Part shown: piece by piece, positions 1 through 8,820 of the stretch | How the letters are laid out: every line of letters starts with the position of its first letter | Position numbering within the stretch: position 1 is the stretch's first letter | Assembly: GCA_003427395.1 (NCBI GenBank) | Contig: BFEA01001187.1 | Span: forward strand, 71,273 to 97,299 | Direction: 5' to 3' | Length of the DNA stretch: 26,027 nt | Source: Chara braunii | Taxonomy: Eukaryota > Streptophyta > Charophyceae > Charales > Characeae | Notes under the pieces: model-generated | Seen by the model: only the letters and a program-made list of their open reading frames with translations | Told to the model about the DNA's origin: nothing | Databases searched by the model: none | Made by a program: the position numbers and the translations under genes

Positions 1-440
1 GAGGCGGGGGGTGTGGCAGTTGGCTCGGGAGGAGGACGAAGTTAGGTTGGAGATAGGGGACCAGGAAAGCAGTGAAGGGTTTCCTTTGCCAAGTCAGCTA
101 TTGATGCTGAGTTTAAAACTGCCCTGTGTGCCACACAAAAAAACGAACCGGCGTGGGCCTCATTTGACCACCAGTCATTTCGCGCCTGTAGTCCAGAGCC
201 TGCCCGCCTCCCGCGAGCGTTTGTTTTTCAAGCAGGGAAAGGTACTGGTGGTTCAAGAGGGGTTGTGACGAACTACTTTTGTAACCGCGCGACTTTCTGC
301 GCGAGGCTGCCAGGGGGGGGTTACGACGGATCGAAGGGGTGAGCTGTGAAAGAAGGCCGGACGGGCTAGTTGCATGGATGCCCTCGTTTTCTTCGTGCTT
401 TTGCCGAAAGTTGTCGGATTGATGTCGAGTAAATCCTTTG
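1..440. other. Unassigned flank upstream of the LTR retrotransposon
   Basis: I recognise no gene, RNA or known element here. Short open frames exist on both strands (about 85-98 codons) but show no domain, no convincing start context and no codon pattern suggesting coding. The last four bases (TTTG) match the bases just after the downstream LTR and may be a target site duplication. The stretch is probably older intergenic or transposon-derived DNA into which the Ty3/gypsy element inserted. Confidence 0.5.
437..440. repeat. Candidate target site duplication, left copy (TTTG)
   Basis: TTTG lies directly before the first base shared by the two LTRs, and the same four bases follow the last shared LTR base at 12386-12389. 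Ty3/gypsy integrases usually leave 4-6 bp duplications. Four bases are weak evidence alone, but the position fits the LTR borders and argues that both outer ends are original. Confidence 0.45.
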
Positions 441-1020
441 CCAACGGTTGGGGAGCTGCGCTGTGACGAGCACGAAGAATAACTGTACCATAGCTTCTCC
501 TTTTCCTTTCTTGTTCTGCTGGGAGCACTGGAAATTTTGGCACGATCATCGCGTGGGAATATTGTTTTTGAATTTTAAGTTTTTAACTGACGTCGAGCCC
601 CCTAAGGCTCTCGGAATTGTTTTTCTTTTCGGAATTTTCTTTTGCAATCAGGACTTAGACTAGGAATTTAGGTACTCTGAATTTTGTCTCGCAGCGTTCG
701 CACGCATCTTGTTGCACGAGGAACTAGGTTATGACTAGATCGCGCCTTTAATCCTGTGCAACTGTCGTTTTTGGCGGGCGCGATCATAACTGTCATCCTT
801 CTTCTTTCTTGGTTTCCCTATGTTTGCCCGCCTTCCTCTTCTTTTTCCTCGTCTCGCATACTCCGTTCTAATTGGCCGAGGCGCCTGCATAACCGGATCG
901 ATGCGTGGAGTGTGGCTACGACCCCCACGCCGCGGCCTGGCCATGCAGACGTAGGCACTTCCTCTTTTCCTTTCTTGTCCACCTGGGCTTAATCCCGTAC
1001 CTTTCGTGCAGGCATGCACG

Positions 1021-1028
1021 CTATAAAT
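1021..1028 (+). promoter_or_regulatory. LTR core promoter TATA box (5' copy)
   Basis: CTATAAAT sits in a conserved block (ACGCTATAAATTTCACACGCG) that is nearly identical in both LTRs while surrounding bases vary. It is the best TATA match in the LTR. It would place the RNA start near 1050. The start site itself cannot be seen. Confidence 0.6.
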
Positions 1029-1872
1029 TTCACACGCGTGATTAGTTTGCTCTCTAAGAATTTCGAGGTTAGCGTGATCAGTGAGGGTCGGCTAACGAGC
1101 AAGTTTGGAAGGTAAGTGAGTGCGAGAGTTGGGCGATCCCACGAGCTGGTGTCGGGTATGTGGGGTTGACGTGCGGGACCGCGACGGACTATGGCGCATG
1201 GGCGAACCTGGCTTGCATGCTTGAACCAAGCGGGGTGACAACTCTGCGTTGACACGCGGCGACGGACTACCGGTGTCGTGGGTGTTGATGCGAGGCGATG
1301 GACTGCCCGCATCCGGAGCTGAGAGAGAGAGAGGGGGAGCGGTTGTGTGGGTGCGGGATAAGGTTCTTTTTCGTTGTTCTTCTTTCCATTGTTCATTTGA
1401 ATAATTTTGGATCCTGATACGGCCGATTTTTTTATCACGGCCTTCCTCTTTTTGAACTTATCTTTTCCTTGTTGTTTTGCTCGGTATGTATGCATGAAAT
1501 GAATGTAAATCCTTTTCTCAGATGTCCAATCTGTTTACGATGCCTGTTTCGTCTGACCAATGTCCGCTTGCGTGAGCTATACGATCAGATCTGATTGGAA
1601 ATGCTCGCTTTTGGATGTTTGGAGTCTAGTCGTTGATTATCCTGCTCCCTCTTCCCTCCTTTTGCGTCACATGTATGACATGTAGTGACTGATAGGATAT
1701 TCGCACTTACGTTGAGCGCGACCGGCACTCGGAACCAATCGGTTGTTCCTCACGTGCACGCACTCGTACGATTGCGATCTCGAGAAAGCCGAGTCGCCAC
1801 GTACGCGCTCGTCTGCGTGAGTCAGCCTTAACCCCGAGAAAGGATGCGGGGGATTCGGCTTACTAAACGGAC

Positions 1873-2433
1873 ATGGCTGCGAGATCTCACTCTTGGTCGT
1901 CCGATTACGAGAACCTGAGGGACCCAGAATATCGCGAGTATTGGGAAGGCGAAAAACTTAGACTACGGGGCGAACAACTTAGACTACGGGGAAACTTGAG
2001 GAACCCGGAATTCCCCTGTTTGACGGAGCACGACTGACAGTGCGCAGGGGATTTTCACTGGGCTATGACCAGCGACCCTAGAGGCTCAAACTACCCAGAT
2101 ACGGACAATACTCAATATTACATATCCCCGGATTTTGTCATTATCACTACCAGTTTCCCTCCCTTCCATCTCCTCCTCCCATATCACCAACTCACTGTGG
2201 TACCGTGGAATTCCATAGCTCGCTATTGGCCGAGCCCGCCGTGTGAGAGTTGCCAGCGTCATCGTGCTCGCCGAGCTTTGGGAACTACCCGACAGACTCG
2301 AACCGAAGCTGAGCAGCGATTGCACAACCTCCGCTTACGGCCCGCCTCCGCGGAATCCGAAGCCTGTTACGAGCGGCGCCGACAACTGGTCGAACCGCGC
2401 GATCGATCCCGAAGGCGAAATCAGGGGCGATAG
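1873..2433 (+). pseudogene. LTR-borne open frame, 5' LTR copy (one in-frame stop)
   Basis: An ATG at 1873 (beginning MAARS) opens a frame that runs to the stop at 2433 with a single TGA at 2035-2037. The same ATG and frame are present in the 3' LTR. The 153-nt segment present only here (1926-2078) is a multiple of three and keeps the frame. The predicted protein has a charged N-terminal part with two copies of a short LRLRG-type motif, a hydrophobic proline-containing middle, and an Arg-rich C-terminal part. I recognise no domain. It lies downstream of the TATA box, so it would be in the leader of the genomic RNA: a leader ORF, a first exon spliced to gag, or chance. Confidence 0.35.
1926..2078 (+). 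repeat. 153-nt LTR segment present only in the 5' LTR, flanked by GACCC repeats
   Basis: The 5' LTR has GACCC at 1921-1925 and again at 2074-2078. The 3' LTR has one GACCC and lacks everything between. Inside are two copies of AACTTAGACTACGGGG about 21 nt apart. The simplest reading is a deletion in the 3' LTR by recombination between the 5-bp repeats. Since LTRs are identical at insertion, the change happened after integration unless template switching occurred during reverse transcription. Confidence 0.8.
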
Positions 2434-2777
2434 TAATTTCTTGGGTTTTAAGTTGACAAAATTTGGGTTGTTGTAGGGGCGATTTTGTTCGGAATGCAAA
2501 AGCGTTTAGATCTGTCGGTGCTGAAATTGTGGAAGAATACCCTGGGATCTTTAGTCTGAGTTACACTACGCATCTGCCCTATGCTGCACGACATCCGTGA
2601 CCTGTCTTCTATGCACGTACCCCCTTTTTGCGCTTTTACCCCCAAAACTTGTCACAGAGATCTTAGTTCCGACCTGGGACTCCACCCCCACTTTCCTAAA
2701 ATCCTTGGCACACCCCCTTTTGCACACTTCTAGGCCCCCATCCCACTCCGATCAGGAAGTCGCGCAGGGCGTGAGGT

Positions 2778-2790
2778 TGGTATCGGAGCC
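2778..2790 (+). promoter_or_regulatory. Primer binding site, tRNA-iMet type
   Basis: TGGTATCGGAGCC begins two bases after the LTR end. It matches the common initiator-methionine primer site TGGTATCAGAGC with one A-to-G difference. This position directly after the 5' LTR is where minus-strand priming occurs. It sets the right border of the 5' LTR independently of the LTR comparison. Confidence 0.88.
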
Positions 2791-2837
2791 GACACGTGGT
2801 AGGTTTCTGGATTAACACCAGGGGTAAATCCACGTGA

Positions 2838-4170
2838 AATGATCTTGCTAACAGAGGAGGACCTAGACAGCGGAACGCGCCACGACGCGACCCTGTAGTA
2901 ACCAGAAGTAGGTCGGCCGCTCGACAGGCAATCAAAGTGAGTACCCGTACCATGGGCACGGGCACCTGTGGCCCCGCCCTCTACCCTTTTGATCCTACAC
3001 ATCACCTCGTGGGAGCGTGACTGGCCACGCTCCAAGCACAGCAGTACGAGAATGACGAAGCACGAATCAATATCCCCGCCAGATTGGGAGGGGACGCGCA
3101 CCATTGGTTCAACACATACGTTTGGATTGATCTTCCGACATTCGAACATGACTTTTTGAATCGTTTCGATTACGTTCATCCAGAACAAGCCCTTTTCATG
3201 ATCAAGGATCGAGTCCAAAAACCACTCGAATCCGTCACCGAATATCACAATCGGTTCTACCGAATGTTTGTTAAAACTGAGCGGGGAGAGCAGGTAGGGA
3301 GAGACTTGTTTATCGACGGGCTCCGCAGTAGGACAATGAGGGCGAAACTGCGAAAACAGTTCTCACCCATTTACCACAAGGCTGCAACAGATCATGGCAA
3401 CAGCGGAAGAGATGGAACGAAAGTTCGCCGCGAGCTTTCCTGGACGGGGAAGACTATCCTAGGGAAGGAGAATCATCTGAATTGGCCAGAACCAAAGCAG
3501 AACTCGCCGCACTACAAAACAAAGTCGAAAACATGGGATTCGTGTCGGGTCCTGTCACATATCTGGAGCAAATTGTACCTAAACGGTCGACTCCCAATGC
3601 AATTACAGGGGTACCAATTCCCGTGATGACTGCTCCATCAGCCCCGTCCGAGAACCCTACACGATCGAGCGAATCTGCTGTGATACTAGAACTGACTAAA
3701 ACACTGGTTAGTCTGATGCAGGAAAGCAAAAAGGAGCAGCGCGAGCACAACGCTAGAATAGAATCATTAATGAGATTGATGTGTCCCATTGTCGTAAGAG
3801 CCGCACCGATACAACCCGGATTGGCCCAAATCCCGGCGGCCGGAGGGGCGGCCGACAGTCCAAGTGTTTGCTATACGTGTCACCAACCAGGACACATAGC
3901 TTGAGACTGCCCCCATCGACATGCGCAAGCCCGAGTCAGGAATGCACTGGTGGCCGCACCACCCATCGCTAATGGGCCAGGAAAAGTAGGAGCAATGTTG
4001 GAACAAATGGAAGGAGGTGGGAATGCACGAGCTACCGCTGAAGAAGCGGCCGAACTTATTCCGCTGGACCAATACGTGACATTAGGATATACAGGGTTAG
4101 GAATGATCGGGACCATCAGACCCACAAATGAGCAGTGAGAGGTAGCGGAATGGAGACCCTCTCCTGGGGA
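2838..4170 (+). pseudogene. gag: gag (capsid-like region and CCHC zinc knuckle), degenerate
   Basis: Gag would package the element RNA. The first frame runs from about 2838 to 3375. It has an Arg-rich N-terminal part, then (3021-3380) a capsid-like region of the Retrotrans_gag type with GGDAHHWFNT, a phenylalanine-rich FEHDFLNRFD segment and VTEYHNRFYRMF. A TGA breaks it at 3018. Frame changes near 3375 and 3455 lead to a continuing frame from 3482 with a predicted coiled coil (KAELAALQNKVENM). It ends in a zinc knuckle, CYTCHQPGHIA-stop-DC, at 3869-3910. The TGA at 3902 sits where the knuckle pattern C-x2-C-x4-H-x4-C needs one residue, so a CGA codon probably mutated to TGA. After the knuckle the same frame continues towards protease with another TGA at 4136. 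The initiation codon is uncertain. Confidence 0.82.
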
Positions 4171-4171
4171 G

Positions 4172-5258
4172 ATGGAGTCTGGAGGACCCACCTTTGTCAC
4201 CGGGGAAATAGATGTCCTGAATATCGCTCGCGCCCTGGATCACCACATTCCCCTCCCAATAGGACATTTGTTATCCATCTCGGAACAAGCTAACGAACGT
4301 ATGCTGCAACACTGCAAGGCGAACAGAAAACGATTCGCCCTTGTGAGAACGGCGAACACGAAAGGAAAAGCCCCGGTCCAGGAGGATAACCAGAACCCCG
4401 CCAGTACGTCGGACCCCATACGATTGGGATTAATACAAAAAGATGATCATGTTTTGCGGATCAAGGCGATCCCATGGAAATCCGCCGAATGCGACATCGA
4501 AGTCTGGGGAGTCCCATACAATGCCATTATCGACTCAGGAGCTGCAGTCTTGGCTATCTCGCTAAAGGTAGTAGAAAGAGCAGGTAGAAGAAAATACTTG
4601 ATTATGCTAACAAACCGAGATCATCTCGTCTCCGCAGGTGAAGATAAAATCAAGACAGTAGGACGAATGACAAACGTCGTTTTTCAACTAGGAAAGGTGC
4701 ATGCTTTGGGGATGTCGTGGTACTAACGTAAGCACGTACGGCGTCCTTTTGGGATTACTCACGCTCATGACTCTACGAGCCAACCTGGGTTTTGAAAAAC
4801 GATCGATCGTCCTCCGGAATACGGGAGGGAAACCGTACGCTATCCCTATGAGATTGACGCTCAGAACGATAGCGGAGGCAACCCAGAAAATTTCCCCCGC
4901 GATCGGAGGAATTCTCCGAATGATCACTTGGAAGGAACCGGCCGAACACAACAATGATACCGATGATAGCGAGGAAGACGACCCAATGATTCGAGAGCTA
5001 GTGCAACAACGCGTCCACTATCCGATTCGACAAACAACTACGAGAACGTTCAATCTTACGGAAAGGAACATCCAGAGAACACGCGCACTGATTCTGGGGA
5101 AACCACTTGTGCAGATTTCCCGAATGGACGATTCCTCGGAACCCCCTCGGACCTTATACGAAGGGACCACCCCACTCCTCGCGAGATATAGGGACAAGGG
5201 AGCTTTCTGCGATATTACTGATCTACCCATTCCTTGTTGTCTCCGGGGAAAGAGATAA
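4172..5258 (+). pseudogene. pro: Retroviral-type aspartic protease region and linker to RT, frameshifted
   Basis: The segment 4172-4726 continues the gag frame. The retropepsin-like core is at about 4490-4700: a beta-strand-like stretch (CDIEVWGVPYNAI) leads to the active-site triad DSG (4532-4540) followed by AAVLAIS. This is one half of a dimeric aspartic protease that would cut the polyprotein. The frame changes near 4700-4735, and the downstream piece (to 5258) carries the protease C-terminal hydrophobic segment (YGVLLGLLTLMTLRANL) and an acidic linker (NNDTDDSEEDD) towards RT. Another frame change at about 5240 joins it to the RT frame. gag and pro appear to share one frame, as in elements with a single polyprotein. 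Confidence 0.8.
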
Positions 5259-6343
5259 GGCTGCTGAGACTAGGGGCCGAGGCCGAGGCTTTGGCACCCC
5301 CTGCGCGTCGCGATACGAGACACCACTATCTCGGGATCAGGATCGCGGAAAAGCCCATGCAGTGGCAGGATGCCCGCGATGGCGTAACCCCGAAAGAACA
5401 CGTGGCGATCCGAGAGGACGAGGCCCAAATGATGGTCACGGTGTTTTCTTGGTGATCGGACAATTCATTCATCTCTGCGCCCCCGCCCGAAAACGCTGAC
5501 GGGATCAACACGAAACAAATTACCATCCAAATACTAGGCCAACCTTATGAATTGCATGTACCCCAGTACCGTCAGTACGTGCTCGACGTGATTCACCATC
5601 TAGTCGCGGAAATCCTAAAGGAATATCAGGGAACGATCAGTGTGACAGACACAAATATCGGACTGTCCTTAGTCATTCAGCATGAGATTCAGACCGGAAA
5701 TCATCCTCCGATCCACTGCAAACCGTACAGGTATTCCCTCGCGGAACGAAAGACGACGTTACAGAGGATTAGGGAATTTGAAACTAACGGATGGATTGAA
5801 CCAGCCACGGGACCGTTGTCGTTCCCCGTAGTCCTAGTACCGAAGAAAAATGGGTCGATTTGCATTTGCATCGATTATTGTAAGTTGAATGATATCACGA
5901 TCAAAGATGCGTATCCCCTCCCCCGGATTGACGATTTGCTTGATGCGATTGGGTATGCTAATTATTTTAGTAAGTTTGATATTCGTCATGGGTTCCATCA
6001 AATCCTGGTTAAGGAGGAGGACCGGCCCAAGACGGCCTTTGTTTTGTTTAAAGGTACTTGGCAGTGGGTTTGGTGTCCAATAGGGATCTGCAATGCGCCG
6101 GCTACGTTCCAGAGAGCGATGAATGTAACGTTCCAAAATTTTGTCAATAAGATCCGACTGACTCAAGAGATGATCAATTTCTATGTCATTGTGTATATGG
6201 ACGATATCTTGGTCTACTCAGAATCGTTCCACGAACATGCGCAACACATCGAGTGGACACTCGGAGCACTCAAGGACGCTGGTTTCAAGATTGCATTGGA
6301 GAAGAGTGAGTTTTTTCTTTCGGAAATTTCGTTTTTGGGGTAG
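5234..6343 (+). pseudogene. pol: Reverse transcriptase domain of pol
   Basis: This segment is in one frame, with a TGA at 5453; the RT itself is open from about 5552 to a TAG at 6341. It would copy element RNA into DNA. Visible RT blocks in order: HCKPYRYSLAER (fingers), SFPVVLVPKKNGS, IDYCKLNDITIKDAYPLPRID, the first catalytic Asp in KFDIRHGFHQI (SGYHQI is more usual), PIGICNAPATFQRAMN, the catalytic YMDD at 6194-6205 followed by ILVYS, and the thumb start FKIALEKSEFFLSEISFLG. All three catalytic Asp residues are present. A short extra stretch (near LTQEMINF) lies just before YMDD compared with typical Ty3/gypsy RTs. The stop directly after SFLG cuts RT from RNase H. Confidence 0.93.
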
Positions 6344-6985
6344 ATGGTGACGAGAGGAGGCTTGAGGCCCGATTTGAGAAAAGTCGCAGCCGTGCGGGAC
6401 GCCCGAGCCCCACGTCGCTGACGCAAGTTCGAGCTTTTCTGGGGCTGGCTTCATACTATCGTCGATTTATCAAGGGTTTCGCCGCTATCGCACGACCCCT
6501 AACGAACTTGTGGTGGAAGGACCAACCCCTCAACTGGAACACGGAGTGCGAACACGCGTTCAACGCTCTAAAGGAGGCCCTATCAACGACGCCTATTTTG
6601 ATTCGACCGGACCCGGCCGAGCAATTCATACTCATCACAGATTGGCAGCCCGAGGCAATCTCCACTATCCTAGCGCAGAAGGGGAAGGACGGTCGTGAAC
6701 ACGTCATCGAGTACGCGTCTCGTACCGTACCGGATGAGAAAAGGAACGATTCGGCCCCGCAAGGAGAATGCTACGCGGTGGTGTGGGGGATTCAACACTT
6801 CCATCTGTATCTGTACGGGCAGAAGTTCCTCCTCGTCACTGACCACGAGCCCCTGCTGGCTCTCAAGCGGCTCACTAATTACACAGGCATGATTGGGCAG
6901 TACGACTGCAAGAATACGACTTCGACATCGTCCATCAGAAGACAGAGCGGCATGGGAACACGGACGGATTGACACGATTGCACCG
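6344..6985 (+). pseudogene. pol: RT connection and RNase H domain of pol, frameshifted
   Basis: RNase H removes the RNA strand during reverse transcription. After the stop at 6341, the RT connection reads on (GGLRPDLRKVAAVRD), shifts frame near 6410, and resumes as VRAFLGLASYYRRFIKGFA, a standard Ty3/gypsy block. From 6508 the RNase H is clear. Its acidic residues appear as ITDWQPEA, GECYAVVWGIQHFHLYLYG and LVTDHEPLLALKRL, and, after another frame change near 6895, EYDFDIVHQKT and GNTDGLTRL. The four acidic catalytic positions of the family are therefore preserved although the frame is broken twice. The next module begins directly after GLTRL. Confidence 0.88.
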
Positions 6986-7181
6986 TCCGGCAAAGGTTGC
7001 TAAGGCCGAAAAGAATACTCCGTGGAGAGAGCCGGAACCAGTCAACGGGCCGCAGTACGGACAAGTGGCAATTCTCCCTCGCAACAAGAAGCAGCATGTG
7101 GCGATGGGTGACAGAGGTAACTCTGAAGCTCCTCTTTCTCCCTTCTCATCCTCATCTTTTCCCTCCCTCTCTGATAAATTT

Positions 7182-7355
7182 TGCTATTTTTGCGAAGCAA
7201 TTTCGAGAGTCTACTCGGTCCCTATGCGACCGAGCGGGGAAGGCTATGCCGAATGGGTAGAATGCCGACAGTGCGTATCACGAGCCCATTGCTCATGTAT
7301 CCCGTACCGGAATGCGGACAAACCTTGGTTGTGTCCCCTGTGTCGCACCGACAAG
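7182..7355 (+). pseudogene. PHD-type (C4HC3) zinc finger between RNase H and integrase
   Basis: In the same open frame as the integrase N-terminal part, the cysteines and histidine read C-x2-C (7182, 7191), about 23 residues, C-x2-C (VECRQC), x4-H-x2-C (RAHCSC), about 14 residues, and C-x2-C (LCPLC, last Cys at 7341). A tryptophan lies two residues before the seventh ligand (PWLCPLC) and another (EWVEC) just before the third. That is the PHD finger signature. PHD fingers usually read histone H3 tails. Known Ty3/gypsy chromoviruses carry a chromodomain at the integrase C-terminus; I know of no standard lineage with a PHD finger here. A chromatin-targeting role is inference. The Ser-rich stretch just upstream (PLSPFSSSSFPS) looks like a linker. 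Confidence 0.78.
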
Positions 7356-8387
7356 ATCCCGATGGAGGCTCGATTCCTCGATGCCACGTCGGGAGGGCTA
7401 GAAAAGACCCGATGGTTTAGAAGGACTGAAGTATGGACAAACGTCGCTCTGATAGCTATAGTGGTTGGGAACCCCCTCCGAGACTTCACAAAGGAAGATC
7501 GGAGGCGGGCCAATGAAAGAGCTCGGGATTACCGATGGAATGAGGGACGGTTAGAGAAACGGGAAACGGACGGAAACGGGATTTGGATGTCTGTCCCGCA
7601 TCCGTTCGTAAGGTATGACTGGGGTAAGTCAGCTCACGAGGAGACTGCGGCCCATTTCGCTGTCAGAATCACGGAGGCGGCAATCGACAAAAATGAGTGG
7701 TACTGGTCCAACATTCATGACAATGTTAAGTTCATCGTCCGGAACTGTCAGGTCTGCGTAGCTGATAAGGCGCCGATTCAGCCGCCTAGATCGATAGTGC
7801 CTACCGTAGTCGAACGACTGTTCTAGAGGGTTAGCATGGACACCACCAATATTGTCGTGCCCCCTGGACCGAACAACTGTGAATATTCAGTCCTTTTGGT
7901 TTTTGTAGACGATTTCTCGAAATGGATCGAGGTTTATCCCTGCAAGACGCGACAGGCGGCCGAAATAGCGAGATACGTCAACCGTTTTCTCGGGATGCAC
8001 CAGGATACCGAGGAGATCTTGACAGACAATGGGGCAGAATTTAGAGGGGAAGTCTTGAGGAACCTAGTCCTACATGGTGTCTCCATTCGTAACACTGCTC
8101 CCCATATGTCACAATCTAACGGACTGGTAGAGAACGCCAATCAGGTGATTAAGACCGCTTTGCGACCCAACATTGCGGCAAATGATACGAGGCCCTGGCC
8201 CGATATCGTGGACCATATTTTGGCTATCCACCGAGGGACACCCCACGAGTCCACAAGTCTGACCCCCTTTCAACTACGGACCAATAGCCTGCCCTGCGTA
8301 GCCCTTCCGCGCCTAAATGACGAGACGGCCCTTCCTAGACGAAGCACTAGAGCGACGGTTAACTTGATAAGGCCCAGCGCCACCTAG
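7356..8387 (+). pseudogene. pol: Integrase zinc domain and DDE catalytic core
   Basis: Integrase inserts the cDNA. The frame is the one that carries the PHD finger, with one TAG at 7824-7826. The N-terminal zinc domain is at about 7600-7770, with histidines in the AHEETAAHFAVRI stretch, then YWSNIHDNVKFIVRNC and CQVC; histidine spacing is looser than the usual H-x3/4-H. The catalytic core follows: first Asp in SMDTTNI (about 7835), then VFVDDFSKWIEVYPCKT, second Asp in LTDNGAEF, and Glu in NGLVENANQVIK. By my count 34 residues lie between the second Asp and the Glu, against 35 in the family. All three catalytic residues are present. The frame closes at 8387 after the core. Confidence 0.9.
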
Positions 8388-8820
8388 AGCTGATGGAAAA
8401 AGCCCTCCCCCGACTGGCCCGAAAAAGACAGCGTATGACGGAAATAGCCCATGGGAGACAGGTCCGGAGCTACGAGGCCCGGAATGGGAACGCTGGCCTC
8501 GGCCCCAATATAAATTAGGGAACATCGTGCAGGTGAGGAAATGTGCTCGCCAAGGCAAGTTAGCGCCACGATTCTTCGGGCGATTCCGTGTAGTCGAGCT
8601 GGGTCCAAGCGGGGTGAACACAGTGTGGCTCGTGCGAGAGGTGTCGGGAAGCCGATCGGCTCGTCCGATCATTCGACACGTGTCTTACCTTCATCCTCTC
8701 CCTTCTTGCTCTTCTCCCCCATCCTCTGCATCGTCCCTTGGCCAAGACGAGGACGACGACTCTCGAAACTCTTATTTTCTCTCTCAACCATCGTCTTCGG
8801 CTCCATCACCATCGCCATGA
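8372..8820 (+). pseudogene. pol: Integrase C-terminal domain and Ser/Pro-rich end of pol
   Basis: A frame change near 8390 leads into HLELMEKALPRLARKRQ, the helix that follows the core. A second change near 8515 leads to the SH3-like C-terminal domain: KLAPRFFGRFRVVEL, NTVWLVREV and RHVSYLHPL. This matches the usual Ty3/gypsy pattern ending in HVSxLxP. No chromodomain follows. Instead there is a tail of about 35 residues, rich in Ser and Pro with an acidic patch (DEDDD), that stops with TGA at 8818-8820. That stop overlaps the start of the next ORF by ATGA. Confidence 0.82.
8817..8820 (+). promoter_or_regulatory. ATGA stop-start overlap between pol and the third ORF
   Basis: ATG at 8817-8819 opens the third ORF and TGA at 8818-8820 closes pol. 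The context (ATCGCCATGAGC) is a reasonable initiation context. Such ATGA overlaps are used for termination-reinitiation in some eukaryotic retroelements and viruses. Use here is inferred; the overlap itself is in the sequence. Confidence 0.6.

Larger units (their letters stand above)
441..2776 (+). repeat. 5' LTR (about 2.34 kb)
   Basis: This is a direct repeat of 10184-12385. It starts at CCAACGG and ends in GTGAGG, one base before the primer binding site. It contains a TATA box at 1021-1028, a GA-rich run near 1320, and an open frame from an ATG at 1873. Relative to the 3' copy it has an extra 153 nt (1926-2078) flanked by the direct repeat GACCC. The ends are CC...GG rather than the usual TG...CA. 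The LTR is long for a Ty3/gypsy element. Transcription would start about 30 nt after the TATA box, giving U3 of roughly 0.6 kb and a long R-U5. Confidence 0.92.

Noticed and set aside
989-1495. 168-codon minus-strand open frame inside the 5' LTR (with a shorter match in the 3' LTR)
   Set aside because: It lies opposite the LTR transcription unit, is Ser/Thr/Arg-rich without a domain, and is shorter in the other LTR. It looks like a composition effect.
2730-3248. 172-codon minus-strand open frame over the PBS and gag start
   Set aside because: It is antisense to a clear gag capsid-like region and crosses the LTR border, so it is a shadow frame.
8541-8816. N-terminal extension of the third ORF upstream of the ATG at 8817
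   Set aside because: This part of the frame overlaps the integrase C-terminal domain, whose frame is clearly the coding one. The ATGA overlap gives a better start.
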